Assembly (NCBI RefSeq): GCF_014171475.1 | Contig: NZ_CP048817.1 | Location: 2,356,001 to 2,420,000 of the forward strand | Direction of reading: 5' to 3' | Length of the DNA stretch: 64,000 bases | DNA from: Sphingomonas sp. So64.6b | GTDB taxonomy: Bacteria > Pseudomonadota > Alphaproteobacteria > Sphingomonadales > Sphingomonadaceae | In this document: one piece after another, positions 18,101 to 26,378 of the stretch | Layout of the letters: each line of letters opens with the position of its first letter | How positions within the stretch are numbered: the stretch's first letter is position 1 | The notes under the pieces: generated by a model | Told to the model about the DNA's origin: nothing | Seen by the model: the letters and a program-made list of their open reading frames with translations, nothing else | Databases searched by the model: none | Position numbers and translations under genes: made by a program

Positions 18101-20445
18101 CGGGCGAGAATCCCGTACGCGCCGCCCGTAACCGAGCCGGTGGCATCGATTGCGATCAGCCCGCTTCCCTGGTTGGTCGCGTCGATACCGGCGTAGCCGC
18201 CAGCGACGTCCACCGCGCCGATACGAAGGTCGCTGGCACCGCCGCCCGCGCGGACGACGATACCGAACCCGTCGGGCGCCGCCGCAGAGACCGGGCCGGT
18301 GGCGTTCACGCCGACCGATCCAGTGCCGTCATGCTCGATCGAGACTCCGGCGATGCTGCCAGTCACCTGGGCTACCGCGACGCTCACGTCCTGTGCGCCA
18401 GTCCCGGTGATGATGTGCAACCCGCTGTCGGCATGCCCGGTCAGCGCGCCGGTGACATGGACCACGGTGGTGCCCTGACCATAGTTCACCAGATCCACGC
18501 CGCTGATCCCGCCGGTCACATCGACCGCGTCGATCGTAATGCCCTGCGCGCCGAGTCCAATCTCGGCCTCTATGCCATTCAGAGTGAAGCCCGTAACGGT
18601 GCCGCTAGCCCGGATGCTGGTCGAGCCGGTTCCATCGTTGAGGACCCGCATACCGCGTTCGTCGCCCTGGACAACATTCACATCGACCCGCAGATCGGTC
18701 GCGGTCGGGGTGTTCCCGACGCGCAGGCCGTCGGCCGAGAAGCCGATCACGGTTCCCGTCGAGACGATCTCGGTCGCGCCGGTGCCGAAATTGCTGGCAC
18801 TGATGCCATAGGCGCCGACCACGTCCAAAGCGGTGACCGACAGGTTCTTCGAGGTCGCCGCGTTCACTGCGACAATGCCGTAGAGATCACTGGTGGCGAC
18901 CATGCCGGTCGCTTCGATCGTGGTGTTGCCGGTGCCGTTGTTGAGCGCCTGAATTCCCGCGAAATAGCCGCCGTTCACATTGTTCGCGTGGATCTCGATA
19001 TCGGTGGTGCCGACGCTGTTGGTGACCGAAATGCCGCGGTCGCTGAGCCCCGTGACGGTGCCCGTCGCATTGACCAGCACCGAGCCGATGCCCGAATTGC
19101 CGACCACGATGCCGAACTCGCCGCCGGTCGCATTCCCGACGGTAAGATCGACCGAGCCTGCCGACATGTCGGCGAGCACCCGAATGCCGCTCTTGTTCTG
19201 GCCCGTCACATTCCCGGCGACGATGGTCGTCGTGCCCGAACCGGAATTCTCCGCTTCGATGCCATAGCCGGCGGCGCTGACGTCGCCGGCCTGAATGGTC
19301 AGGTCAGTGGATCCGCCCATATTTTGCGCGATGATTCCAAAGTCGCCTCCCGATACGAAACCCGTGGCGGCGATGGCGGTGGCGCCGGTGCCTTGGTTGA
19401 AGCTGCGGATCCCGTAAAAGCCGGAGACGTCGGTGGCGGCGATCGAAATGCCTTGCGCGGACGCGCCGTTGACCGCGAAAATGCCATAGCCATCGCCGGT
19501 GACCGGGCCCGTCGCGGCGATCACGGTGTTGCCCACGCCCTGATTGTCGGTCTGGATCCCAGCGACTGCGCCTTCGACCTGATTGGCACGGATATCGATC
19601 CCGGTGGTGTTAGTACCTGCTACGACTGCGATGCCCGCTTCGCCGAGCCCGGTCACAACACCGCTCGCGTCGACCTTGACGGTGTCGCTACCCTGGCTGT
19701 CAATGATGATCCCCCAGCTGCCGCCGGTAACGTCGCCCACTGTCACGTCGATATCGTCGGCCGCGGCTCCGGCGTTGATCCGCAGGCCCGCGCCGGTGTG
19801 TCCCGTGACAGGCCCGACCGCGGTGATCGTGACTGAGCCGTTCGCACCATATTGCGCCCAGATGCCGTCGTCGCGCGCGGCGACGTCGTCGACGATCAGG
19901 CTGAGGTCGCCCGCGCCGAAGGCGCTGCCGGCATAGACTCCGTTGCCGGCGATATTGTTGATCGATCCGACCCAGACGGCGGTGGTGTCGCCACCGCCGG
20001 CATTATCGAGGCGCAGCCCGTTCGCGCCATTGGCGAAGATGTTTCCGTTTGAGAATATGGAGAGCTCGCCGGCCGACAGGCCGCTGCTGCCCGTCGTCGA
20101 GAAGCGCGCGCCCGCGCCGGTCAGGTCGGGGGATCCTTCGAAGCTGATCAGCCCGGCGCCGGAGACTTGCAACGCGATGCCGTTGCCGTTGTTGCTGGTG
20201 TCGACTTCGAAGCCGGGATTGGTGGTCACCGTCGCGTCGTCGGCGGTGATGATTTGCGGCACGTTGGTCTGGCCCGAACAGGTGAAGGTGTTCGGTGGAC
20301 CTTCGACGCACTGCGCATAGGCGGGCGCAGCCATCGCCGCGAAGCTGACCGATGCGGCTAGGGCCGCCAGCCGGGACATCCTGTGACGCTGCGAGCCGTT
20401 GCCGCGCGGTCGGGGAGGGGCGAGTTTCGAGCAAGATGCGTTCAT
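15178..20445 (-). CDS. Giant repeat-containing autotransporter (type Va)
   Basis: 1755 residues from ATG 20445; a shorter start at 20379 would leave only the core signal peptide. The N-terminus is an extended signal (charged ~22 residues, then MSRLAALAASVSFAAMAAPAYA). Residues ~187-1187 hold about 20 imperfect units of ~50 residues, each of the form DVxGG..GI...N.GxGxTxI.ATGxVTG...GI.V.N...A.DL.I.A, as expected for a long beta-helix. A linker (IPLNQKAA-like region near DSLPDGNVVKDALLLLPND) leads to the barrel from about 15990 down to 15178 (TDVWGRIFGTSG ... GAFKIVF, ending in Phe). The passenger should be displayed or released at the cell surface. No catalytic motif is seen, so adhesion is the default guess. 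Confidence 0.9.
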   Translation of the reverse strand: MNASCSKLAPPRPRGNGSQRHRMSRLAALAASVSFAAMAAPAYAQCVEGPPNTFTCSGQTNVPQIITADDATVTTNPGFEVDTSNNGNGIALQVSGAGLISFEGSPDLTGAGARFSTTGSSGLSAGELSIFSNGNIFANGANGLRLDNAGGGDTTAVWVGSINNIAGNGVYAGSAFGAGDLSLIVDDVAARDDGIWAQYGANGSVTITAVGPVTGHTGAGLRINAGAAADDIDVTVGDVTGGSWGIIIDSQGSDTVKVDASGVVTGLGEAGIAVVAGTNTTGIDIRANQVEGAVAGIQTDNQGVGNTVIAATGPVTGDGYGIFAVNGASAQGISIAATDVSGFYGIRSFNQGTGATAIAATGFVSGGDFGIIAQNMGGSTDLTIQAGDVSAAGYGIEAENSGSGTTTIVAGNVTGQNKSGIRVLADMSAGSVDLTVGNATGGEFGIVVGNSGIGSVLVNATGTVTGLSDRGISVTNSVGTTDIEIHANNVNGGYFAGIQALNNGTGNTTIEATGMVATSDLYGIVAVNAATSKNLSVTALDVVGAYGISASNFGTGATEIVSTGTVIGFSADGLRVGNTPTATDLRVDVNVVQGDERGMRVLNDGTGSTSIRASGTVTGFTLNGIEAEIGLGAQGITIDAVDVTGGISGVDLVNYGQGTTVVHVTGALTGHADSGLHIITGTGAQDVSVAVAQVTGSIAGVSIEHDGTGSVGVNATGPVSAAAPDGFGIVVRAGGGASDLRIGAVDVAGGYAGIDATNQGSGLIAIDATGSVTGGAYGILARNEASATDIAVRAVTVTGTGDGIAAQNLGSGTTTVVANSAAGANGTGVRVDASGAAGAVDLAIGDASGGDYGVLVTNFGTSTTTVETTGMVSGIAEGGIAIENGGATTGIELHAAQVSGETYGIAVQNSGTGNTAVFASGLVNGIGGGMIVRNDATASNILIDAAAVQGGTTGILAVNQGIGTTWVRTAGAVTGGSVAGIDVRADVSALDVTVDTAEVSGGNGITVQNFGHGSASVNASGTVTGTNATGTGIAMVGGTGSTDLRVAAVSVAGGTRGISTVNGGSGETFIATTGLVSGGEFGIRAENGIAATDLTIRATDVQSNGNAIFVEALGTGDTSVVTTGTVVSHAKEGILVFGGTSAGDITVEAGNVSGGLSGISTINYGLGDTRITVSGVVQGSARGVEAASDGNQGVVIVNNGTIRNASGLGSSRAVSASGGSVGIANTATLTGTVEIAGDSSVLLNLGNWQSIGGISNFATVDDQLFNGATGTIVGGTLAAVAQATIWQGLERFQNQGVLRLQDGGTGDVIQTSAATTFTNGSVLSVDIAGLNAADSFRTTGKVTIEAGSRLQAATTQPLVLHGKHVVVQADGGLTGQFAFEDQFLTAFAGLRDGYTATSAFIEFAQMRSLDSAGLTPNQKAAAAGADSLPDGNVVKDALLLLPNDAAAQAAFDQLSGEIHPSARNSMVEDSRLVRNAVLDRLVDGEPGTDVWGRIFGTSGISDGDYNAAELDRDTKGGVIGVDRSIGSVTVGLAGGWSDTTLRIARRDSSGSIKGIHGMVYAGGRFGQFGLRGGVGYARTSTETMRHIAFPGFSASPTADYHGSVLQGFVEAGYRVPVGGGHVEPFASLTAIRAKTDAFTEANGPAALSGAAISEKTMSSTLGARFETSPAGAFSLRGTAGWRHGWGDLDPVGRHAFAGGAPFTVLGTAGSKNAGVFDAEARYRLSPKVTLSIGYNGVLGAGNADHAITGAFKIVF
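16885..19890 (-). repeat. About 20 tandem ~150-bp coding repeats in the autotransporter passenger
   Basis: Aligned by eye in translation, units run from DVAARDDGIWAQYGANG to NVSGGLSGISTINYGLG. Unit lengths are 49-53 residues. Units are diverged in sequence; the conserved positions are Gly, Asn and Val/Ile of each beta-helix turn. Confidence 0.8.
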
Positions 20446-20831
20446 GATGCGGGTTCCACTGTTCCTGATTGGCGCCCGACACGGCTGGCCGACATCCACC
20501 GGGGGTGACGCGGCAGCCAATGCCTTGCAGCGGCTCGATTAAACTGGGACGGCCTCGCGATCAGGTGCAGGGAGCGTCGCCGAACGCTGCTCCAAAATGC
20601 AACGGGTTGCATTTGATCCGACGACCGGTCAGGCCCGGAACCGGAGGACGCCGATGTCTAACAGCTGGATCGCGGACTCAATAAGGCCATACCAGCCAGG
20701 CCCCAGATAGGTTTCGGTGCGCAGAGCGACCGAGGAGCACGACTTTCCCACCGAATACTGTGTTCGAGCACCTCTTGGCTGGTCTTGGCATTACGGCGTC
20801 ACGCGCGATAAACCCTTAATTCGGCTGCGAC
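20446..20831. other. Autotransporter upstream region, no gene supported
   Basis: About 390 bases upstream of the autotransporter start, presumably holding its promoter. The only striking feature is the 20-bp palindrome at 20595-20614. Confidence 0.4.
20595..20614. promoter_or_regulatory. 20-bp palindrome upstream of the autotransporter
   Basis: AAATGCAACGGGTTGCATTT: perfect 9-bp arms with a GG centre, 150 bp upstream of the autotransporter ATG. The shape is typical of a dimeric repressor or activator site. The binding protein is unknown. Confidence 0.45.
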
Positions 20832-21119
20832 TTGACTGGGGACTATTGCTCAGCCCATCACGCGCTTTCGGTAGCTCTGCGCTTACCCGGAACGCCAGCG
20901 AGCGAAGCGCCGGCGCTATTGTCGATCATCGCCTCGACGACCGGCTGGGCCGTCGTGTCGCTCGCGGTACTCGCGATAATGGCGTATTTTCGGGTGGAGG
21001 CGTGGCTGCTTCGCCGCGATCCGTCGATTGCGGACAGCGGTGATGAAGAGAATGCGCGGCTCGGCAATGTCGTCGGTCGTGCGAGAGGGCCGCTCGTCGA
21101 ACGTCATCCATCGGCATGA
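20832..21119 (+). CDS. Possible small membrane protein (weak)
   Basis: An open frame of 95 codons with only TTG starts and no clear Shine-Dalgarno sequence. Its second half reads like a real short membrane protein: one hydrophobic helix (ASTTGWAVVSLAVLAIMAYF) followed by an amphipathic, charged tail (RVEAWLLRRDPSIADSGDEENARLG). I do not recognise a family. The first ~25 codons look non-coding. It may be a remnant or a genuine gene with a downstream start. Confidence 0.25.
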   Translation: MTGDYCSAHHALSVALRLPGTPASEAPALLSIIASTTGWAVVSLAVLAIMAYFRVEAWLLRRDPSIADSGDEENARLGNVVGRARGPLVERHPSA

Positions 21120-21511
21120 GCGACGAGACGAGGACGGTGACCCGTCTCGATGTAGAAACGCCGTTTGGTGCAAGGTTGTAGCGAACGCCGCTTTCAGAAA
21201 ATCGGCATTCGGCCTCGAACGACCTGAATAGGCGCGTTGCTGTCCGTCCGGTTCGTGCGGCGCGAACGACTGGTTCTGTCGTCCGCAGCCGTTCGCCCGC
21301 TGACGTGCGAACGACCGAACCTGGTCGTCATCTGCCGATAGACGAACAGGTACCAAGCATGTGATTTTCACCACCAGCCCTATCCTGACGGCCGCCCCGA
21401 ACTGACTCGAATTCGCGAACGCGCTCGATACACTTGCGTCCGCGCCAGGCGGGGAGACACGTGGGACGACAGCCGCTAAAGCGGCCTTCATGTATTTCCT
21501 TGAGCCGATCG
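21120..21511. other. Intergenic region with three CGAACGAC copies
   Basis: No supported gene. The octamer CGAACGAC occurs at 21216, 21263 and 21308, spaced 47 and 45 bp. The stretch looks like degenerate non-coding sequence; it may include the promoter of the DUF454 gene. Confidence 0.35.
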
Positions 21512-21928
21512 ATGCCAATATCGGGTGAACAGCCGCCCGACAGAACGCCGGTCGCGAGCGCCGTTCGGACGGGCTGGCTTCTGCTCGGTCTATTCTGTGT
21601 CGGGCTCGGACTGATCGGTGCGATCGTGCCGCTCATGCCGACGACGATCTTCATGATCCTGGCCGCAGGCTGCTTCGCCCGATCCTCGCCCAGGCTGGAG
21701 GCGTGGCTGCTCGATCATCCGCGCTTCGGGCCGGTGTTGCGCGCCTGGCGCCTGGAAAAAGCGATTCCGCGCCCGGCGAAGATCGCTGCCTGTGGCGGGA
21801 TGGCGCTGGGCTTTGGCCTGTTCCTGCTCGGCGCTCACCCGTCGCTCAGGCTTGCGCTGGTCGTAGCGCTGCTGCTCGGCGGCTGCGCCGCCTATATCGT
21901 CTCCCGGCCGCCACCGCATCGATCATGA
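21512..21928 (+). CDS. DUF454 (YbaN-like) inner-membrane protein
   Basis: 138 residues from ATG 21512; longer in-frame starts exist but add non-hydrophobic, unlikely sequence. The body matches the DUF454 pattern: WLLLGLFCVGLGLIGAIVPLMPTTIFMILAAGCFARSSPRLEAWLLDHPRFGPVLRAWR, then two more hydrophobic segments. GxxGxxxPxLPTTxFxLLAAxxFxRSSPRxxxWLxxHxxFGPxxxxW is the family signature. Its function is not established. Confidence 0.85.
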   Translation: MPISGEQPPDRTPVASAVRTGWLLLGLFCVGLGLIGAIVPLMPTTIFMILAAGCFARSSPRLEAWLLDHPRFGPVLRAWRLEKAIPRPAKIAACGGMALGFGLFLLGAHPSLRLALVVALLLGGCAAYIVSRPPPHRS

Positions 21929-21955
21929 AACGGCGCCAAGCATGACCCGGCCGAC

Positions 21956-21988
21956 GGCGCGTCCACCCGAAATCGGGTGAACCGCGCC
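21956..21988. terminator. Hairpin between convergent DUF454 and M13 peptidase genes
   Basis: An inner perfect stem CACCCGA/TCGGGTG (21964-21970/21973-21979) sits inside an outer stem GGCGCG/CGCGCC (21956-21961/21983-21988). It lies between two convergent stop codons, so it probably serves both. No T-run. Confidence 0.5.
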
Positions 21989-21999
21989 GCCGGATCGGA

Positions 22000-24066
22000 T
22001 CACCAGACCTTCACGCGCTTGTCCGGCGTGAGGTACAGTTTCTGGTCGGGTTTCACATCGAACGCGGCATACCATGCATCGAGATTGCGCACGGTCTGCA
22101 CCCGCCATGGCGCCGGAGCATGGACATCGGTCGCGATGCGCGCACGGAGCGCCTTTTCGCGCATCTTGGTGCGCCAGCTCTGGCCAAAGGCGAGGAAGAA
22201 GCGCTGGTCGCCGGTCAGCCCGTCGATCACCGGCGCTTCCTTGCCGCCAAGCGAGGCGCGGTACGCTTCATACGATGCGGTCAGGCCGGCGACATCGGCG
22301 ATATTCTCGCCCAACTCCTGCTTACCATTGAGGTGCAGGCCGGGCAGCGCTTCATAGGCGTCATATTGCGCGGCCAGCGCCGCCCCGGCGGCTTCGAAAT
22401 GCTTGAGATCGGCGGGCGTCCACCAATTGTGCAGCCGGCCGGTCGAATCGAAATCGGCGCCAAGATTGTCGAAGCTGTGGCTGATCTCGTGTCCGATCAC
22501 GGCACCGATCGCGCCATAATTCGCCGCCGCGTCGAACTTCGCATCGAAGTACGGCGTCTCGAGAATCGCGGCGGGGAAATTGAGCGCGTTCTGCACCGGC
22601 AGATTGACCGCATTGACGGTCTGCGGCGTCATCCACCATTCGCTACGATCGACCGGCTTGCCGATCTTGGCGATCTGGTGCTGATATTCGGCGAGGCGCG
22701 CACGCTGCAGATTGCCGACCGGGTCGTCAGCCTTGATCTCCAGCGCCGAATAGTCGCGCCATTTGTCCGGATATCCGACGCCGACGATCAGCACCTGGAG
22801 TTTCTTGCGCCCCTCCGCCTTGGTTGCGGGGGAAAGCCATTCGAGCTTGGCCAGGCGATTGTCGAACGCCGCGACGATGTTCTTCACCATCCCCTGGATT
22901 TCGGTCTTGGACGAAGCGGGGAAATATTTGCCGACATAGATCTGGCCGACCGCATCGCCGAGCTGCGCATTGACCGACGCGATCGCGCGCTTGTCGCGCG
23001 GTTGCTGCTGCGGCGTGCCGTTGAGCGTCCGGTTGTTGAAATCGAACGACGCGTCGTCGATCGCCTTGGGCAGCGCCGCCGTCACCTGATTGATGGTGTG
23101 GAAGGTCAGCCAGTCCTGCCATGCCTCCATCGGTTCGCTCGCGACGAGCGCCGACAGCTTGGTGATCGCGCCGGGCTGCCACAGCGAGAAATCCTGCTGC
23201 GATGGCAGCGACGCCGAGTTCCAATAGGCGTTCCAGTCGATACCCGGCGCCTTTTTCGCGAAGTCGTCGCGTTTCCACGACGTTGCCTGATGCGCGTCCT
23301 GGCTGGTCAGGATGTCGTAATGCGCGGTGGCGATCTTCGTTTCGAGTGCGATGATCCGGTCGGTGCGGGCAGCGGCATCGCTCACGCCGGCCAGGGTCAG
23401 CAGCCTCGCGACATAGGCCTTATAAGCGGTGCGCAGGCTGGCCATTTCGGGCGTCGTGGACAGGTAATAATCGCGGTCGGGCAAACCGATCCCGCCCTGC
23501 ATCAGATACGGCACCGTCACATCAGGCCGATTGAGATCCTGCGTCACGAACAGGCCGAACAGGTTTTCCGTATGGAAGTTGCTGGCGTTCAGCGGGTCGG
23601 TATCGGCACGCATGGTCGCACCGAGCAGCGCCGACAAAGCGCCCTTGTCCCTGAGCGCGGCGATCGCGTCGAGCTGACCCTTGAGCGGCGCCATGCCGCG
23701 CTGTTCGATACCCGTCATGTCGGTGAAGGCGGTGTAGTAATCCGCGATCCGCCGCTCATCTGTGCCCGCCGCCGCATTGGCCTTGAGCGCAGCCTGAATC
23801 AGGCCGGCATTGCGCGCTTCCGCGACCTTGAACACGTCGTAGCCGACACCGGTGCTCGACCGATCGGCGGGAATCTCGGCCTTGTCGAACCAGGCGCCGC
23901 TGGCATAGGTGTTGAAGTCGTCGCCGGGTTTCACGGCCTTGTTGATCAAGGCCTGGTCGACACCGGCAAGGGTGCCGCTGGCGGATTGGGTCGTCGTGCT
24001 GGTGGTTGACGAGGGCGAGCAAGCCGCGTTGGCAAGCAGCAGGGCGAGAACGATCGAACGCTTCAT
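22000..24066 (-). CDS. M13-family zinc metallopeptidase lipoprotein (PepO/neprilysin-like)
   Basis: 688 residues from ATG 24066, preceded by GGAGAG. The lipobox is ALLLANAAC, and Cys starts the mature protein, followed by a Ser/Thr-rich linker. The N-terminal M13 domain begins VKPGDDFNTYASGAWFDKAEIP. The catalytic motif is VIGHEISHSFDNLGADFD (HExxH), with the third zinc ligand in ELGENIADVAGL (ExxxD). It ends RVKVW. Expected role: periplasmic oligopeptide cleavage. An in-frame extension to 24150 precedes the lipoprotein signal and is rejected. Confidence 0.93.
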   Translation of the reverse strand: MKRSIVLALLLANAACSPSSTTSTTTQSASGTLAGVDQALINKAVKPGDDFNTYASGAWFDKAEIPADRSSTGVGYDVFKVAEARNAGLIQAALKANAAAGTDERRIADYYTAFTDMTGIEQRGMAPLKGQLDAIAALRDKGALSALLGATMRADTDPLNASNFHTENLFGLFVTQDLNRPDVTVPYLMQGGIGLPDRDYYLSTTPEMASLRTAYKAYVARLLTLAGVSDAAARTDRIIALETKIATAHYDILTSQDAHQATSWKRDDFAKKAPGIDWNAYWNSASLPSQQDFSLWQPGAITKLSALVASEPMEAWQDWLTFHTINQVTAALPKAIDDASFDFNNRTLNGTPQQQPRDKRAIASVNAQLGDAVGQIYVGKYFPASSKTEIQGMVKNIVAAFDNRLAKLEWLSPATKAEGRKKLQVLIVGVGYPDKWRDYSALEIKADDPVGNLQRARLAEYQHQIAKIGKPVDRSEWWMTPQTVNAVNLPVQNALNFPAAILETPYFDAKFDAAANYGAIGAVIGHEISHSFDNLGADFDSTGRLHNWWTPADLKHFEAAGAALAAQYDAYEALPGLHLNGKQELGENIADVAGLTASYEAYRASLGGKEAPVIDGLTGDQRFFLAFGQSWRTKMREKALRARIATDVHAPAPWRVQTVRNLDAWYAAFDVKPDQKLYLTPDKRVKVW

Positions 24067-24250
24067 GGGGGCACTCTCTCCGGTATTGCTGTATGATGAC
24101 AGAGCTACACCCGGCGTTCGCGACGCGCCAGCCCATCGACGAACAGTCAATCAACGAACGATCGGCACAGCGATCCACCCGGTCGGTCCACTTCCCTTCG
24201 CGCACTCCCGTCGCTAGTCACCATCTAAATCATAAAGGGATGTCGGCCCT

Positions 24251-25852
24251 ATGAGCGCCCCGGTGCTCGATACGAAATTGTCGCCCGAGAGCGAAACCTT
24301 CCGCGCCAATGCGGTGCACAACCGTGCATTGGCGGAAAAGCTTCGCGCCGATGTTGCGACAGCGGCGCTGGGTGGTTCGGAGAAAAGTCGCGAACGGCAT
24401 GTTTCGCGCAACAAGCTGCTCCCTCGCGACCGGGTCGAGCGGCTGCTCGATCCCGGCTCGCCCTTTCTCGAGATCGGCCAGCTCGCTGCCAATGATCTGT
24501 ATGACGGCGAAGTGCCCGGCGCAGGCGTCATCGCCGGCATCGGCCGCGTCTCCGGACGGCAATGCATGATCGTGTGCAACGATGCGACGGTGAAGGGCGG
24601 GACCTATTTCCCGATGACCGTGAAGAAGCATCTCCGCGCGCAGGAGATCGCCGAGGCCAACCGCCTGCCCTGCATCTACCTCGTCGACAGCGGCGGCGCG
24701 AACCTGCCGCACCAGGCCGAGGTGTTTCCCGACCGCGACCATTTCGGGCGAATCTTCTTCAACCAGGCGAATATGTCGGCGCTCGGAATCCCGCAGATCG
24801 CCTGTGTGATGGGCAGTTGCACGGCGGGCGGCGCCTATGTCCCCGCGATGTCGGACGAGACCATCATCGTGCGTAACCAGGGCACGATCTTCCTCGCGGG
24901 TCCGCCGCTGGTGAAGGCCGCGACCGGCGAGGTAATCTCGGCCGAGGAACTGGGCGGCGCCGACACGCATGGCCGGCGTTCGGGCGTGGTCGATCATGTC
25001 GCCGAGAATGACGAACATGCACTGACCATCGTGCGCGACATCGTCTCCACGCTGCAGCCGCAGGCGGCTGGCGAAGTGAACCTCAAGGACCCGCGTCCGC
25101 CGAAGTTCGACGCGGAGGATCTGTACGGCATCGTGCCGAGCGATGTGCGCGCGCCCTATGATGTGCATGAGATCATCGCCCGCCTCGTCGACGGCAGCGA
25201 GTTCCACGAGTTCAAGTCGCTCTACGGCACCTCATTAGTGTGCGGCTTCGCGCATATCTGGGGCATTCCGGTTGCGATCCTCGCCAATAACGGTGTGCTG
25301 TTCAGCGAGAGCGCGCAAAAGGGCGCGCACTTCATCGAGCTCGCCTGCCAGCGGCGCATCCCTTTGCTGTTCCTGCAGAACATCTCCGGCTTCATGGTCG
25401 GCGGTAAGTATGAAGCCGAGGGCATCGCGAAGCATGGCGCCAAGCTGGTCACCGCCGTCGCCACCGCGACCGTGCCCAAGATCACCGTGCTGATCGGCGG
25501 CAGCTTTGGTGCAGGCAATTACGGCATGTGCGGCCGGGCCTATTCGCCGCGCTTCCTGTTCAGCTGGCCCAACAGCCGCATCTCGGTGATGGGCGGCGAG
25601 CAGGCGGCAAGCGTGTTGGCCACGGTTCATCGCGACGCGGAAAGCTGGACCGAGGAACAGGCCGAGGCATTCAAGGCGCCGATCCGCCAGCGTTACGAGG
25701 ATGAGGGCAATCCCTGGCACGCGACCGCGCGGCTGTGGGACGACGGGATCATCGACCCGGCCCAGACCCGCGACGTGCTCGGCCTCGCCTTCGCCGCAAC
25801 GCTCAACGCCCCGATCCCCGAACGCCCGGCGTTCGGTGTGTTCCGGATGTGA
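24251..25852 (+). CDS. mccB: Methylcrotonyl-CoA carboxylase carboxyltransferase (beta) subunit
   Basis: 533 residues, full length for MccB. It has the two crotonase-like carboxyltransferase halves: [56 protein letters not shown] and [17 protein letters not shown], then [25 protein letters not shown] and [26 protein letters not shown]. The end, FGVFRM, is characteristic. It carboxylates 3-methylcrotonyl-CoA in leucine catabolism with MccA, encoded 1.5 kb downstream. The genes between (a DUF559 cassette and two NTF2-like genes) split the usual close pair. Confidence 0.92.
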   Translation: MSAPVLDTKLSPESETFRANAVHNRALAEKLRADVATAALGGSEKSRERHVSRNKLLPRDRVERLLDPGSPFLEIGQLAANDLYDGEVPGAGVIAGIGRVSGRQCMIVCNDATVKGGTYFPMTVKKHLRAQEIAEANRLPCIYLVDSGGANLPHQAEVFPDRDHFGRIFFNQANMSALGIPQIACVMGSCTAGGAYVPAMSDETIIVRNQGTIFLAGPPLVKAATGEVISAEELGGADTHGRRSGVVDHVAENDEHALTIVRDIVSTLQPQAAGEVNLKDPRPPKFDAEDLYGIVPSDVRAPYDVHEIIARLVDGSEFHEFKSLYGTSLVCGFAHIWGIPVAILANNGVLFSESAQKGAHFIELACQRRIPLLFLQNISGFMVGGKYEAEGIAKHGAKLVTAVATATVPKITVLIGGSFGAGNYGMCGRAYSPRFLFSWPNSRISVMGGEQAASVLATVHRDAESWTEEQAEAFKAPIRQRYEDEGNPWHATARLWDDGIIDPAQTRDVLGLAFAATLNAPIPERPAFGVFRM

Positions 25853-25872
25853 GGGAAGAAGCGGCGCCCTTC

Positions 25873-26361
25873 TCAATCCTCCCCGAGCTTGTCTCGGGGA
25901 GGGGGACCGCCCGGCGCAGCCGGGTGGTGGAGGGGCAGGCGCAACCTCACATGTTCGACGACATGCGCCACTACCGCGTCGAGATCATCAAGGACGTCCA
26001 TCGCCCGGACACGCAAGGTCATGACACCTCTGCGTACGAACCAATCGTCGCGTTCGGCATCCCGCGCCGGCTGATCGCCTCGCCCGTGCGCTTCTCCATC
26101 GACTTCGATCGCGATCATGGCGTCGCTGCAATAGAAGTCGATCGTATAGGGACCGGCGGGGTGCTGTCGCCGAAACTTGATGCCGGATGGCCTGCCGCGC
26201 AGCACCGCCCACAAAGCGACTTCAGGCAACGTCATCACGCGCCGAAGTCTGCGCGATTGCCTGATCGCCTTACCCGGACCACTCAGTACAGCGCCTGCCC
26301 CTCCACCACGCTTCGCGCGGTCCCCCTCCCCGTTCCGGGGAGGATTTGCGTCGCGCATCAT
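25873..26361 (-). CDS. DUF559 endonuclease-domain protein in a palindrome-bounded cassette
   Basis: 162 residues if read from ATG 26361; the conserved domain begins near KAIRQSRRLRRVMTLPEVALWAVLR, so the true start is uncertain (a late ATG lies at 26235). The Vsr-like/PD-(D/E)xK core is visible: KFRRQHPAGPYTIDFYC (Asp) and AIEVDGEAHG (E-x-D), then RDAERDDWFVRRGVMTLRVRAMDV. Both termini of the frame are translated from the flanking repeat arms (NPPRNGEGDRAKRGGGAGA and LHHPAAPGGPPPRDKLGED). It is opposite in strand to its neighbours and interrupts the mcc locus. Function unknown; a nuclease fold is inferred. Confidence 0.8.
   Translation of the reverse strand: MMRDANPPRNGEGDRAKRGGGAGAVLSGPGKAIRQSRRLRRVMTLPEVALWAVLRGRPSGIKFRRQHPAGPYTIDFYCSDAMIAIEVDGEAHGRGDQPARDAERDDWFVRRGVMTLRVRAMDVLDDLDAVVAHVVEHVRLRLPLHHPAAPGGPPPRDKLGED
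25878..26343. repeat. DUF559 cassette with mirror-image palindromic ends
   Basis: Left end: hairpin CCTCCCCGAG/CTCGGGGAGG (25878-25902), then GGGGGACCGC, a small GC hairpin, and TGGTGGAGGGGCAGGCGC ending at about 25942. Right end: the reverse complement of the same modules, ending in hairpin CCTCCCCG/CGGGGAGG (26325-26343). The arms differ mainly in the small inner hairpin. Confidence 0.75.
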
Positions 26362-26378
26362 CGCATCGGAAGCCCGCT

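Noticed and set aside
17410..19836. 808-codon open frame antisense to the autotransporter
   Set aside because: It mirrors the repetitive, GC-rich codons of the real gene, has no start context, and translates to low-complexity Asp/Arg/Gly sequence.
22120..24009. 629-codon plus-strand frame inside the M13 peptidase
   Set aside because: Antisense shadow caused by high third-position GC; the opposite strand has HExxH and a lipobox.
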